Part shown: positions 1 through 8,451 of the stretch, piece by piece
Layout of the letters: every line of letters starts with the position of its first letter
Position numbering within the stretch: position 1 is the stretch's first letter
Assembly (NCBI GenBank): GCA_023665905.1
Contig: JAMPDA010000003.1
Location: forward strand, 1-64,000
Reading direction: 5' to 3'
Origin: Roseburia sp.
Lineage (GTDB): Bacteria > Bacillota > Clostridia > Christensenellales > Pumilibacteraceae
Length of the DNA: 64,000 nt
Translations under genes and position numbers: made by a program
Notes under the pieces: model-generated
What the model was told of the DNA's origin: nothing
The model's input: only the letters and a program-made list of their open reading frames with translations
The model's database searches: none

Positions 1-930
1 GAGCCGCAACGCCGTCAATACTATAAGAGCCGCCGCGGACAGCACGGAAAGCGCCGCAGCCGCAACGGTGAGCGCCCTGCCGCGGCGCTTGACGCGGCTC
101 GCGCACAAAAACGCAGAAACCGCGTAGACGCATACGAACACAGCCGCCGATATGAACGCCGCGCGCGTAGAAACGAACGCCGCGCATATGTACACGGAAA
201 AAGCGGCGACCGTCATGAACGCCGCCTGCAAAAGCAGCGACGAGAAAAACGCGTTCATGTTTATCCCGCCGTAAAACGTCCGAAAAGCGCCGCCGACCGT
301 GACGTTGCGCTTTCCGCCCAATCTCGGTATGCCGTAAAACGTGGTGAGATAGTGCACTACGGCAAAGAGGAGCCCTATCGCCGAGATAACGTACGCCGTA
401 TTGATATACGCGGTAGCCGCGTCGTAGCGGCGGAACCCCGCGGCGGCGGCTATTGCGACGGCTGCGCCCAACGCGCAAAAACAGAGTGCATACGGCGACG
501 GCGCGGAAATATTGTCGCCTATAAGCCGCGCGCGCACCGAAAACGCGCAATATCCGTAAAACATGGAAGAAAGCAAAAACAGCAGCGTGCCGAAGTACAT
601 CGAGCATGCGTCGGCGGCGGACGAAGCGTCCATAGAACTCCACATCAGCACGTAAAACAGCGACGAGGCAAGCGCCGAAATAGGCAACGCCAAGTGATAT
701 CGCCCGAAGATCAGCGGCGAAAATCTGTGAACGACCGTGTACAGCACGGGCATCACGGCAAAAGCGGTAAGAAGCGCGAGCGGCAAAAACTCGACGGCGT
801 ACGCGTTGCAATGCCGCGCGGCGTATGTCGCGAAAAACAACAGAGCGAAGCAATAATTACCCGTCGCGAACGAATCGCACGACAGTATGATTTGCCGAAG
901 TCTGTCTTTATGTTTGCTCTTTAATTCCAA
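1..930 (-). CDS. polytopic membrane protein, possible MFS-like transporter (3' end missing)
   Basis: Reverse-strand frame open from a TTG at 930 to the window edge, 310 residues, with no stop reached. A GGAG lies 6 nt before the TTG and no ATG is available in frame upstream before a stop, so TTG is the probable start. After a basic N-terminus (LELKSKHKDRL) the chain is a series of about eight to ten hydrophobic segments separated by short basic loops such as HRF and RVKRRGR. This resembles a secondary transporter of the major facilitator type, but I see no diagnostic family motif. Substrate and orientation are unknown. It lies downstream of and in the same direction as the 1013-1981 membrane protein, so the two could share a transcript. 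Confidence 0.6.
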   Translation of the reverse strand, partial: MELKSKHKDRLRQIILSCDSFATGNYCFALLFFATYAARHCNAYAVEFLPLALLTAFAVMPVLYTVVHRFSPLIFGRYHLALPISALASSLFYVLMWSSMDASSAADACSMYFGTLLFLLSSMFYGYCAFSVRARLIGDNISAPSPYALCFCALGAAVAIAAAAGFRRYDAATAYINTAYVISAIGLLFAVVHYLTTFYGIPRLGGKRNVTVGGAFRTFYGGINMNAFFSSLLLQAAFMTVAAFSVYICAAFVSTRAAFISAAVFVCVYAVSAFLCASRVKRRGRALTVAAAALSVLSAAALIVLTALRL

Positions 931-1012
931 AAGCCGCTCCGTCCAAACATGAATGCGCTTTGCCGCTCCGACGGCAAAGAACGCCTTTATCGAAAGTATA
1001 TATCAAACGCAG

Positions 1013-1981
1013 TTATTTGTCAATGATAATTTGCCCGTTGGCGTAGTCCGTTTGCGCGATTTCGCCGTCCGTTTTTCCGACATCGGCGGCGAGCTCGCTC
1101 TTGTTCGTATCGTCCGCGTCCTCGCGCGTATCGGCGTCGGCGCGGCTCGAAAATTTTTCGCGAAACGCTCCGTCGGGCTGCGCAAAAGCGTCGAGCGACG
1201 CTCCGCCTATTTCTGGAAAGCACGTGCCGCCGAGCTCGACGGGCTTGAGCCTGTGCGCGGCGGCGAGCTTTGCTTCCGCGCTCGCATAATCTTCCGCCGT
1301 TTCGAATTCTCCGCCGCGGAGCTCGGACACCGCGCCGCTTGCCGTCAGTATTTTAAGCCGCTCGAGCGCCTCCGCGCCGCAATCGAACTTCCACAGCGCT
1401 TTCAACACGTTGTCGCTCAGCTTGACGTTGCACAAAAGATCGGCGGCGACAAAAACGCGCTCGTCCGAAAAACACGACGCGGTAAGGAGATACCCGTTGC
1501 ACGCCGCCTGCCTGCGCACGGGCTCGCCGTCGTCGGATGACGCGACCCACTTTACGAATGCGCGGCAACAGAGCACGGAAAAAACAGCCGCGACGAGCAC
1601 GTCGGAAAGTATGCGCGTCGCCCAAACGGTGAGCGCGCCGCGTATCATCACGTCGAACATATATCCCGCCATGCCGGCAGCAAAAAGTCCGGAAACCACG
1701 GCGACCGTGCCTTTGGCGCCGAGCGCGGAAATTATCCGCGCTATCTCGCCGGATAGCTGCGAAAAAAGTCTGTACACCGGCTTTGCGGAAAGCGCGAATA
1801 TAGCCGCGAGTATGGACGCCGAAACGACTGCGACCGATATTTGGAATTGCCACCGCATGATGTCCGGCATATAGACGAAAAACTGCCAGAACGCCGTTCC
1901 GGCTACCACCGCGCCCACCGCCGCAAGGACGATACGAAGCGCCGTAAGCTTCTTTTTGTCGTACACGTTTTTTTCGTACAT
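1013..1981 (-). CDS. hypothetical membrane protein, four predicted TM segments
   Basis: Predicted 322-residue protein that I do not recognise. The first half has about four hydrophobic helices (approximately residues 15-35, 45-65, 85-110 and 120-145). The second half is soluble and ends in an acidic Asp/Glu-rich tail. A second ATG at 1993 lies four codons upstream. I prefer 1981 because GGGAG sits about 5 nt before it. It follows recD2 by only about 20 nt on the same strand, so it is probably the last gene of a metK-recD2 transcript. No signal peptide or catalytic motif is visible. Confidence 0.7.
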   Translation of the reverse strand: MYEKNVYDKKKLTALRIVLAAVGAVVAGTAFWQFFVYMPDIMRWQFQISVAVVSASILAAIFALSAKPVYRLFSQLSGEIARIISALGAKGTVAVVSGLFAAGMAGYMFDVMIRGALTVWATRILSDVLVAAVFSVLCCRAFVKWVASSDDGEPVRRQAACNGYLLTASCFSDERVFVAADLLCNVKLSDNVLKALWKFDCGAEALERLKILTASGAVSELRGGEFETAEDYASAEAKLAAAHRLKPVELGGTCFPEIGGASLDAFAQPDGAFREKFSSRADADTREDADDTNKSELAADVGKTDGEIAQTDYANGQIIIDK

Positions 1982-2003
1982 GTTATCTCCCATGCTCTAT
2001 CCG

Positions 2004-4187
2004 TTATTTATCGCCGACGTCTTCGCCGTACAGTTTCAGCATGCCCTTCTCCGCCTCGGCGATAAAGCGCGACAGCGCGGAAAACCGCTCCGCCACGTAA
2101 TTGTTTTCGACCATGCGCTTTATGTTGTATTCGTCGCCCACCAGCACGGCGAGCTTTTTCGCGCGCGTTATCGCGGTGTACAGCAGATTGCGCGTCATTA
2201 TTACGGGCGCGCCGCCCACCACGGGCATGACTACGGCGTCGAACTCGCAGCCCTGGCTTTTGTGCACGGTCACGGCGTACGAGAGTATGAGCTGACGCTT
2301 ATTCTCCCCGACGTACATCACGCGCCGCCCGTCTTCGAACTCCACTTCTATCTCGCCCGTATCGAATATATGCGATACAGCGCCGATATCGCCGTTGAAA
2401 ACGCCCTTGCCGTCCATAGCGCCGCGCGACCATTCTAACTCGTAGTTGTTTACGGTATGCATCACGCGGTCACCCTCCGCGAATGTGATGTCGCCCACCT
2501 GCACGCGTCTTTTCGCGCCGCCGTTGAGCGACTGTTGCAGCCGCGAGTTCAGGCTGTGCACGCCGCACACTCCGTTTTTGAGCGCCGCCACTACCTGTAT
2601 GCGCGACGGGTCTATGCCGCAGAACGCCGAAATTCGCGTCGTCGCAAGCTCCACCGTCATGTCCGCGACGTCCTCGGGCGTGCGCATTTTAAAGAAGTAA
2701 AAATCCCCGTCGCGCGCCGAAAGCTCGGGCATGCGACCGGCGTTTATCTCGTGCGCGTTGTAAGCTATGCGGCTGGTCTGCGACTGCCTGTAAATAAAGC
2801 TCAGCCGCGTGACGGGCACGAGCCCGCTCGATATGAGATCGCGTAGTACATTGCCCGACCCGACGGACGGGAGCTGATCGGCGTCGCCGACTATAACGAG
2901 CTTAGCGCTGTCGTTGAGCGCTTCGAGTATCATCTTGAACAGGAATATATCCACCATGGAAAACTCGTCTATGACGACCGCGTTTTCGGTGAACTTGCCG
3001 CCGCCGTCGAGCGCGAGCAGCGCGCGGTGAACGGTAAAAGCGTCGCGGCCGCAACCCTCGGTTATGCGCTTTGCCGCCCTTCCCGTCGGCGCGAGCAGCA
3101 GCGACGTCTGCGACAGCGCGTCCAGCACGAAAAGTATGCAGTTGATTATCGTCGTCTTGCCTGTGCCGGGACCGCCGGTTATGACCGAAACTCCGCTGTT
3201 GACCGCGCGCACCACCGCTTCGCGTTGCGTTTCGTGCAGCGTTATCCCGTTGGACTTTTCAAACCTGTCTATTATGCCGTCCACATCGGCAGACACCGTG
3301 CTCGCGCCGTCCACGCGCTTTACGAGCTTGACGGCGGCGCTTTTTTCGGTGCGATAATACAGCTCGCCCATGACGGCGCCCTCGAAAGGACACACGACTT
3401 TTCGCTCGAGCATCAAAGCGTCGAGCGCCTTTTCGAGCAATTCTTCGTCCTGCGTCTGCAAAAGCCGCCGAGCTTCCGCAATGAGCCTGTCGTGCGGAAG
3501 ATACGTATTGCCCTCGCGCTCGCACGCTGCTTTAAGCGCGTAGACAAGACCGGCGCGCATGCGAAATTCGGACGTCGGCTCTATGCCCATCGACTGCGCT
3601 ATCTTGTCCGCCGTCAAAAAGCCTATGCCGCCGACGTCCTCCACCAAGACGTAAGGATTGGTCTTTACAGTGGTGACGGTCGCCGCGCCGTATATTCCGT
3701 ACAGCTTCATCGCGAGCGCCACGGTTATGCCGTAGCCCGCCAAAAACATCACCGCTTCGCGCTGGAGCTTGAGTTTTTCAAACTGCTCGGATATCTTCTT
3801 CGCCTTGGCGGCGCTTATGCCCTTTATCGCAGTGAGACGCTCGGGCGACGCTTCTATAATTTTAACGGCGTCCGCGCCGAACTTTTCCGCTATGCGCGCC
3901 GCAGTCTTTTCGCCCACGCCCTCTATAAGACCGGAGCTTAAGAACTTGACTATGCCGTAAACTGTGTGCGGCTGCGCCACGGACGCGCGCTCCGCTTTGA
4001 ACTGCGTGCCGAAACGCGGATGAATGACGAACTCGCCGTCCATCTCGAGCGTATCTCCGGGCGTTACGGGCGGAAGCGTGCCTGCGACCGTGACGGGATC
4101 GCCGTCCACGTCCGCCACCAAAACCGTCCACCCGTTTTCGTCGTTGCGAAATCGGATCTCCTCTACGGAACCGATCAAATGCTCCAA
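2004..4187 (-). CDS. recD2: RecD2 family ATP-dependent DNA helicase
   Basis: A 727-residue SF1B 5'-3' DNA helicase of the RecBCD-independent RecD2 type, involved in replication-fork and repair metabolism. The N-terminal OB-like region precedes helix-hairpin-helix segments (around GLIEGVGEKTAARIAEKFG and LTAIKGISAAKAKKI). The motor follows, with Walker A GGPGTGKT near residue 340, a Walker B-like VVIDEFSMVD, GDADQLPSVGSG and the C-terminal motif VTVHKSQGCEFD. Length and domain order match the family. The start is a TTG whose GGAG lies inside the end of metK. The two genes are 1 nt apart, so they are probably co-transcribed from the metK promoter. Confidence 0.95.
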   Translation of the reverse strand: MEHLIGSVEEIRFRNDENGWTVLVADVDGDPVTVAGTLPPVTPGDTLEMDGEFVIHPRFGTQFKAERASVAQPHTVYGIVKFLSSGLIEGVGEKTAARIAEKFGADAVKIIEASPERLTAIKGISAAKAKKISEQFEKLKLQREAVMFLAGYGITVALAMKLYGIYGAATVTTVKTNPYVLVEDVGGIGFLTADKIAQSMGIEPTSEFRMRAGLVYALKAACEREGNTYLPHDRLIAEARRLLQTQDEELLEKALDALMLERKVVCPFEGAVMGELYYRTEKSAAVKLVKRVDGASTVSADVDGIIDRFEKSNGITLHETQREAVVRAVNSGVSVITGGPGTGKTTIINCILFVLDALSQTSLLLAPTGRAAKRITEGCGRDAFTVHRALLALDGGGKFTENAVVIDEFSMVDIFLFKMILEALNDSAKLVIVGDADQLPSVGSGNVLRDLISSGLVPVTRLSFIYRQSQTSRIAYNAHEINAGRMPELSARDGDFYFFKMRTPEDVADMTVELATTRISAFCGIDPSRIQVVAALKNGVCGVHSLNSRLQQSLNGGAKRRVQVGDITFAEGDRVMHTVNNYELEWSRGAMDGKGVFNGDIGAVSHIFDTGEIEVEFEDGRRVMYVGENKRQLILSYAVTVHKSQGCEFDAVVMPVVGGAPVIMTRNLLYTAITRAKKLAVLVGDEYNIKRMVENNYVAERFSALSRFIAEAEKGMLKLYGEDVGDK

Positions 4188-4188
4188 A

Positions 4189-5355
4189 TCAGTACTCCGC
4201 CTTCAATTGGGCGACCGCATCGGTCTTTTCCCAGGCGAGATCGGGTTTGCCGAAATGCCCGTAATTGGTCGTGCGCTTGAACACGGGCTCTTTCAGCCCG
4301 AGCTTATCTATTATTGCCGCAGGTCGGAAATCGAATACTCGCTTGACGGCGGCGAGCGTTCTTTCGTCGTCGCCCGTGCCGAACGTATCTACAAAGAGCG
4401 ATACGGGGCGCGCCTTGCCTATCGCGTAACCGACCTGCAAAAGCACGCGCTCGCAAAGCCCTGCCGCGACGAGATTTTTGCACACATAGCGCGCGTAGTA
4501 CGACGCGGACCTATCCACCTTGGACGCGTCCTTGCCCGAAAATGCGCCGCCGCCGTGCGCGATCGCGCCGCCGTACGTATCCACTATTATCTTGCGACCG
4601 GTGACGCCCGTGTCGCCTGCCGGTCCGCCCACTACGAATCTGCCGGTGGGGTTTACGAGTATCTGCGCGGAACCGAGCAGCTTTTTCGGTATAGCGCGCT
4701 TGACGGCACATTCGATAACGCCTTCTTCGATAGCTTTGTCCGAAACGTCGGGCGTATGCTGCGCCGAAACGACCACCGTCTTTATGCCGACGGGGACCGC
4801 TCCGTCGTATTCGAGCGACACCATGGCTTTGCCGTCGGGACGCAAAAACTTGAGTTCGCCGCTCTTTCTGGCGCCTGCGAGCGCTTTAGTTATGCCGTGC
4901 GCGAGCGTTATCGGCATAGGCATGAGCTCGGGGGTTTCGGAGCAAGCGTAGCCGAACATCATGCCCTGATCGCCCGCGCCGACTGCGTCGTACTCGTCAT
5001 TCGACGCGCCGGTGCGCGCTTCGAGCGACTGCACGACGCCTTGCGCTATGTCGGGCGACTGCCCGTTGATACAGTTTAAGACCGCGCACGTCGAAGCGTC
5101 GAAGCCGAGCGACGGGTCGGTATATCCCACCTCGGCAATGGCGGTGCGCGCTATTCTTTGCACGTCGATAAAATCTGTCTGCGTATCGAACTCGCCGAGA
5201 ACGACGGCAAGTCCCGTCGCACAGCACACTTCGCACGCTATCCTGCTGTTTTTGTCCTTTTCGAGCGCCGCATCGAGTATGCAGTCTGCGATATAGTCGC
5301 AGACTTTGTCGGGATGTCCTTCGGTGACGCTTTCTGACGATATGGTTCTTAACAT
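4189..5355 (-). CDS. metK: S-adenosylmethionine synthetase
   Basis: A 388-residue methionine adenosyltransferase that makes SAM from methionine and ATP in the cytoplasm. Visible signatures are the N-terminal SESVTEGHPDK, the GAGDQGMMFGYA hexapeptide region and GGGAFSGKDASKVDRSA near the active site. Length matches the family (380-400). A good promoter lies 32-60 nt upstream, and no SAM riboswitch fold is evident in the short leader. It heads a transcript running into recD2. The divergent neighbour at 5527 has its own promoter in the same 170-bp gap. Confidence 0.97.
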   Translation of the reverse strand: MLRTISSESVTEGHPDKVCDYIADCILDAALEKDKNSRIACEVCCATGLAVVLGEFDTQTDFIDVQRIARTAIAEVGYTDPSLGFDASTCAVLNCINGQSPDIAQGVVQSLEARTGASNDEYDAVGAGDQGMMFGYACSETPELMPMPITLAHGITKALAGARKSGELKFLRPDGKAMVSLEYDGAVPVGIKTVVVSAQHTPDVSDKAIEEGVIECAVKRAIPKKLLGSAQILVNPTGRFVVGGPAGDTGVTGRKIIVDTYGGAIAHGGGAFSGKDASKVDRSASYYARYVCKNLVAAGLCERVLLQVGYAIGKARPVSLFVDTFGTGDDERTLAAVKRVFDFRPAAIIDKLGLKEPVFKRTTNYGHFGKPDLAWEKTDAVAQLKAEY

Positions 5356-5386
5356 TCTTCTTTCCGCCGTAGCTTTTGATATTTCT

Positions 5387-5415
5387 ATGATAATTTATTT
5401 GCGCGCCTTTGTCAA
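5387..5415 (-). promoter_or_regulatory. promoter of metK-recD2
   Basis: On the reverse strand TTGACA (5410-5415) is followed after 17 nt by TATCAT (5387-5392). This gives a leader of only about 25 nt before metK, too short for a SAM-sensing riboswitch. Confidence 0.75.
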
Positions 5416-5467
5416 GCACGTACGCCGATTTGCGCACGACACGAGCAAATTACGGCGCACAAAACTA

Positions 5468-5496
5468 TTGACACACACATACAAATGTGCTATAAT
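5468..5496 (+). promoter_or_regulatory. promoter of the 5527 gene
   Basis: Perfect consensus: TTGACA (5468-5473), 17-nt spacer, TATAAT (5491-5496). The ATG at 5527 follows a GGAGG. Confidence 0.85.
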
Positions 5497-5526
5497 ATCG
5501 CAAAACCAAGACATACGGAGGAAACA

Positions 5527-6468
5527 ATGGACGGACTTAATACTTGGGCGATAGAAAACCTCGGAACATGGGTCACGGATTACGCCGCGCTGTTTCTCAT
5601 AATAGCGGCAGCTCTTGTCGTCATTCTTTTGATCACGTTTATTATCGTAGCGTGCTGCCACGCCAAAAATAAGAAAAAGATAAACGCGCTCAAAGTAAAG
5701 AACAAGCACCTTGCGGAAGAAGCGGAAAACGCCGGCGGCGAAAAGGACAGCGGCGAGCTCCGCGCACAGATACGCGCCGAACTTGAGCCTATCATTCGCG
5801 AGCAAGTGGAACGCGAATACGCAAATATCCCCGTCGAGGCGCAAAGCGACGGTCAAGCCGATCGGCGCATCGCCGAGCTCGAAAACGACAATCGCGAAAA
5901 GCAAGCGCGCATCGATTCCCTCACGGACGCGCTCAACCGCTACTCGAGCGAGCGCGCCGACAGTCACGATCTTCAGAACACCGTCAACGAGCTCAACAAG
6001 ACAAATCGCAATCTCGAAAACGAGATGAACAAGCTCAAAGCGGAAAACGCGCAGATGAAGGCGCAGTCGCTGCAAAAACAGCTCGACGAAGCTACGCGCG
6101 CAAACAGCGAAGCCGCGCGCACCGCGCCGACGCGCACCGCACGTTCTTCTTCGCAACAGGCACAGCAGGAACAGCCGCAAAAGCAAGCGCCCGTCCGCAA
6201 AAAACCGGTCGTCGTGGAAACGCCGCCCGACGATGATGACGAGGACGAGTATTACGACGAGTACGGCGACGAAACGTCGGCTGTCAAAGTCACGCTCAAG
6301 TTCGACAGAGTAAAGAACAACTGGGTCATCTTGAGGACGGACACCGACCGCGCGTACCGCCGCCTGGCGACCAAGCAGGAAGCGCTCGTTGTGGCAAAAG
6401 ACCTCGCCCGTCGCCTGCACGCACAGCTCGTGGTGCACAAAAAAGACGGCAAGTTCCAAAGGATCTAA
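5527..6468 (+). CDS. membrane-anchored coiled-coil protein with C-terminal DUF2188-like domain
   Basis: Predicted 313 residues. One membrane helix (about residues 19-43) is followed by a long charged coiled coil (about 45-205), then a Gln/Pro- and Asp/Glu-rich linker containing DDDDEDEYYDEYGD. The C-terminal domain (about 255-313) fits the DUF2188 pattern: WVILRTDTDRAYRRLATKQE, then an Ala/Arg helix and LVVHKKDGKFQRI. The true start is the ATG after GGAGG at 5527. An upstream in-frame ATG at 5485 lies within the promoter. A single-gene transcript bounded by its own promoter and terminator. Function unknown. Confidence 0.8.
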   Translation: MDGLNTWAIENLGTWVTDYAALFLIIAAALVVILLITFIIVACCHAKNKKKINALKVKNKHLAEEAENAGGEKDSGELRAQIRAELEPIIREQVEREYANIPVEAQSDGQADRRIAELENDNREKQARIDSLTDALNRYSSERADSHDLQNTVNELNKTNRNLENEMNKLKAENAQMKAQSLQKQLDEATRANSEAARTAPTRTARSSSQQAQQEQPQKQAPVRKKPVVVETPPDDDDEDEYYDEYGDETSAVKVTLKFDRVKNNWVILRTDTDRAYRRLATKQEALVVAKDLARRLHAQLVVHKKDGKFQRI

Positions 6469-6490
6469 ACGCAATTCAATACATACAAAA

Positions 6491-6524
6491 ACAACTCGTC
6501 GAAATAACGACGAGTTGTTTTTTT
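6491..6524 (+). terminator. intrinsic terminator after the 5527 gene
   Basis: An 11-bp perfect stem (6491-6501 with 6508-6518), loop AAATAA, followed by a run of T. Confidence 0.9.
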
Positions 6525-6550
6525 GCGATTTCAAACAAGCGACCGCGGCG

Positions 6551-7996
6551 TCAATACGCGCGCGCGAAGTATATGCGGTGTTTCGCCTTTTTGCCGCAGC
6601 ACACGCATTTGTGCTCGCCGACGTGCGATTGGTCGGCGTGGAAAACGCGGCTCGTGGCGGCGTAGAGCTGTTTTATCTTATCCTCGCATTCCCTGTCGCC
6701 GCACCAATAGCTGTCGCAGAAGTTTCCGCCGTCGAGCGCCGCCGACATCTCTTCGAGACTCGACACGGGCAGGATATGCGCTTCGGTAAAACCGCTCGCC
6801 TTGTCGAACATGGCGCGCGCTATTTCGCAAAGCAATTCGGGCACGCGCGCGGCAACGCCGTCCGCGGCTATCGTGAACTTTTCGCCGCTGTCGCGTCGGC
6901 ACGCCGTAACGACGCCGGACGCGATATCGCGTGCGCCCAGCTCTATGCGCAGCGGCACGCCGCGTAGCTCCCAATGATTGAACTTAAAGCCGGGCGAACA
7001 GTCGCGCTCGTCGATGACGACGCGCACCCCCGCGGCTTCGAGCGCCGCTTTCAGCTTGGCGGCGTTCTCGCCCACCTCGGGATTTTTCGCCGCGCCGATG
7101 GGTATTATGACCGCCTGAACGGGCGCGACGGGCGGAGGCAGGCAAAGACCGCGCTCGTCGCCGTGCGCCATTATTATCGCGCCGATGAGCCGCGTGGATA
7201 TTCCCCAGGACGCCTGATAAGCGTATTTGTGCGTTCCGTCCTTATCCAAAAACTTCACGTCGAACGCCTTGGCAAAGTTATCGCCGAGATAGTGCGTAGT
7301 GCCCGACTGCAAGCTCTTGCCGTCCTTCATCATAGCTTCCATGCCGTAAGTCGCGACCGCGCCGGCAAACTTTTCCTTTTCCGACTTTTTGCCGCACAGA
7401 ACGGGCAGGCACAGCACGTCGTTGGCTATCTCTTTGTACACGTCCAACATTTCCAGCGCGTCGGCGTTCGCCTCTTCCGCGCTCGCAAACGCGGTGTGCC
7501 CTTCCTGCCACAAGAACTCGCTCGTGCGCAAGAACGGACGCGTCGTCTTTTCCCAGCGCACCACGTTAGCCCACTGATTGAGCTTTAGCGGCAGATCGCG
7601 GTACGAGCCTATCCACTTGGAATACAGATTGCCTATTATCGTTTCGGACGTCGGGCGGAGCACTATTTTTTCGGCAAGCTCCGTTTCGCCCACGTGCGTA
7701 ACGGTCGCAACTTCGGGCGCAAAGCCCTCCACGTGCTCCGCTTCGCGCATCAAAAACGACTGCGGAATGAGCATGGGAAAATACGCGTTCTGCACGCCGT
7801 GCGCTTTGAAGCGCCTGTCCGCTTCCGCCTGTATCATCTCCCAAATGGCGTAGCCGTACGGTCTGAACACCATCGTGCCCTTTACGGGACCGTAGTCGCA
7901 AAGTTCCGACTTTAAGCACACGTCGGTGTACCACTTTGTGTAGTCGGCGTTGATATCCGCTATCTGATTGACAAATCTGTCGTCGTTTTTAGCCAT
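6551..7996 (-). CDS. proS: prolyl-tRNA synthetase (short, ProS type 3)
   Basis: A 481-residue class II aminoacyl-tRNA synthetase charging tRNA-Pro. It is the compact archaeal/eukaryote-like type without the large editing insertion of bacterial ProRS (about 570 residues). Motif 2 is seen around RWEKTTRPFLRTSEFLWQEG, motif 3 in the GISTRLIGAIIMAHGDERG area, and the C-terminal zinc-type extension has CGDRECEDK and CVCCGKK, ending in the FARAY tail typical of this type. A GGAG lies 6 nt before the ATG. Confidence 0.95.
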   Translation of the reverse strand: MAKNDDRFVNQIADINADYTKWYTDVCLKSELCDYGPVKGTMVFRPYGYAIWEMIQAEADRRFKAHGVQNAYFPMLIPQSFLMREAEHVEGFAPEVATVTHVGETELAEKIVLRPTSETIIGNLYSKWIGSYRDLPLKLNQWANVVRWEKTTRPFLRTSEFLWQEGHTAFASAEEANADALEMLDVYKEIANDVLCLPVLCGKKSEKEKFAGAVATYGMEAMMKDGKSLQSGTTHYLGDNFAKAFDVKFLDKDGTHKYAYQASWGISTRLIGAIIMAHGDERGLCLPPPVAPVQAVIIPIGAAKNPEVGENAAKLKAALEAAGVRVVIDERDCSPGFKFNHWELRGVPLRIELGARDIASGVVTACRRDSGEKFTIAADGVAARVPELLCEIARAMFDKASGFTEAHILPVSSLEEMSAALDGGNFCDSYWCGDRECEDKIKQLYAATSRVFHADQSHVGEHKCVCCGKKAKHRIYFARAY

Positions 7997-8023
7997 ATGT
8001 AGCTCCGAAAGTAATTTGAAAAA

Positions 8024-8053
8024 ATTTTAACACATAAACCGCGTTTTAGTCAA
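8024..8053 (-). promoter_or_regulatory. candidate promoter of proS
   Basis: Reverse-strand TTGACT (8048-8053) and TAAAAT (8024-8029) are spaced 18 nt apart, upstream of the GGAG-ATG of proS. Confidence 0.6.
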
Positions 8054-8152
8054 GCGTTGCACGGCAGGAAAATTCGAGCGTTGCGCTCGCGATGCGCCGC
8101 GGCGCACCCGACATAAATTCATGAGCGCAAAAATTCAAACATATATTATAGT

Positions 8153-8410
8153 ATGGATAAGAGCTTGGAGATCGTACTTGCGGTCGTTGCCGCACTCGTC
8201 CTCGTCGCCGTGACGGTGTGGGCAATGCGGCTAAAGACCAAAGGCGCGGCGCGCCTGCTTATCAACTCCGTCGCAGGCGGCGCGCTGATAGCGGGATTGT
8301 CCGCGTTCAACGTCATCGTGCTGCCGTTCAACGCACTCAACGCGCTCATTGTGGGGTTGCTCGGGCTTCCGGGCGCAGGCGTGGTGATAGCCGCGTCGCT
8401 GTTGCTTTAG
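8153..8410 (+). CDS. bofA: BofA family pro-sigma-K processing inhibitor
   Basis: An 85-residue, two- to three-helix membrane protein. The C-terminal half carries the BofA signature: LLINSVAGG, a hydrophobic helix, then LIVGLLGLPGAGVVI. In Bacillus, BofA holds SpoIVFB inactive in the forespore membrane during sporulation. That role is inferred here, because no SpoIVF or sigK gene is in the window. The start has no Shine-Dalgarno sequence, and an AT-rich TATATT/TATTAT stretch ends only 3-5 nt upstream, so translation may be from a leaderless transcript. The -35 box is weak. Confidence 0.85.
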   Translation: MDKSLEIVLAVVAALVLVAVTVWAMRLKTKGAARLLINSVAGGALIAGLSAFNVIVLPFNALNALIVGLLGLPGAGVVIAASLLL

Positions 8411-8451
8411 TCGCAAAAGACGAGCCGAAACGCCGCAGCCGCGCGACTACG

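Noticed and set aside
5356..5526. SAM riboswitch upstream of metK
   Set aside because: The promoter leaves only about 25 nt of leader.
8130..8152. Leaderless promoter for bofA as a firm call
   Set aside because: The -10-like TATATT is 5 nt from the ATG, but no acceptable -35 is seen, so it was kept only as a remark.
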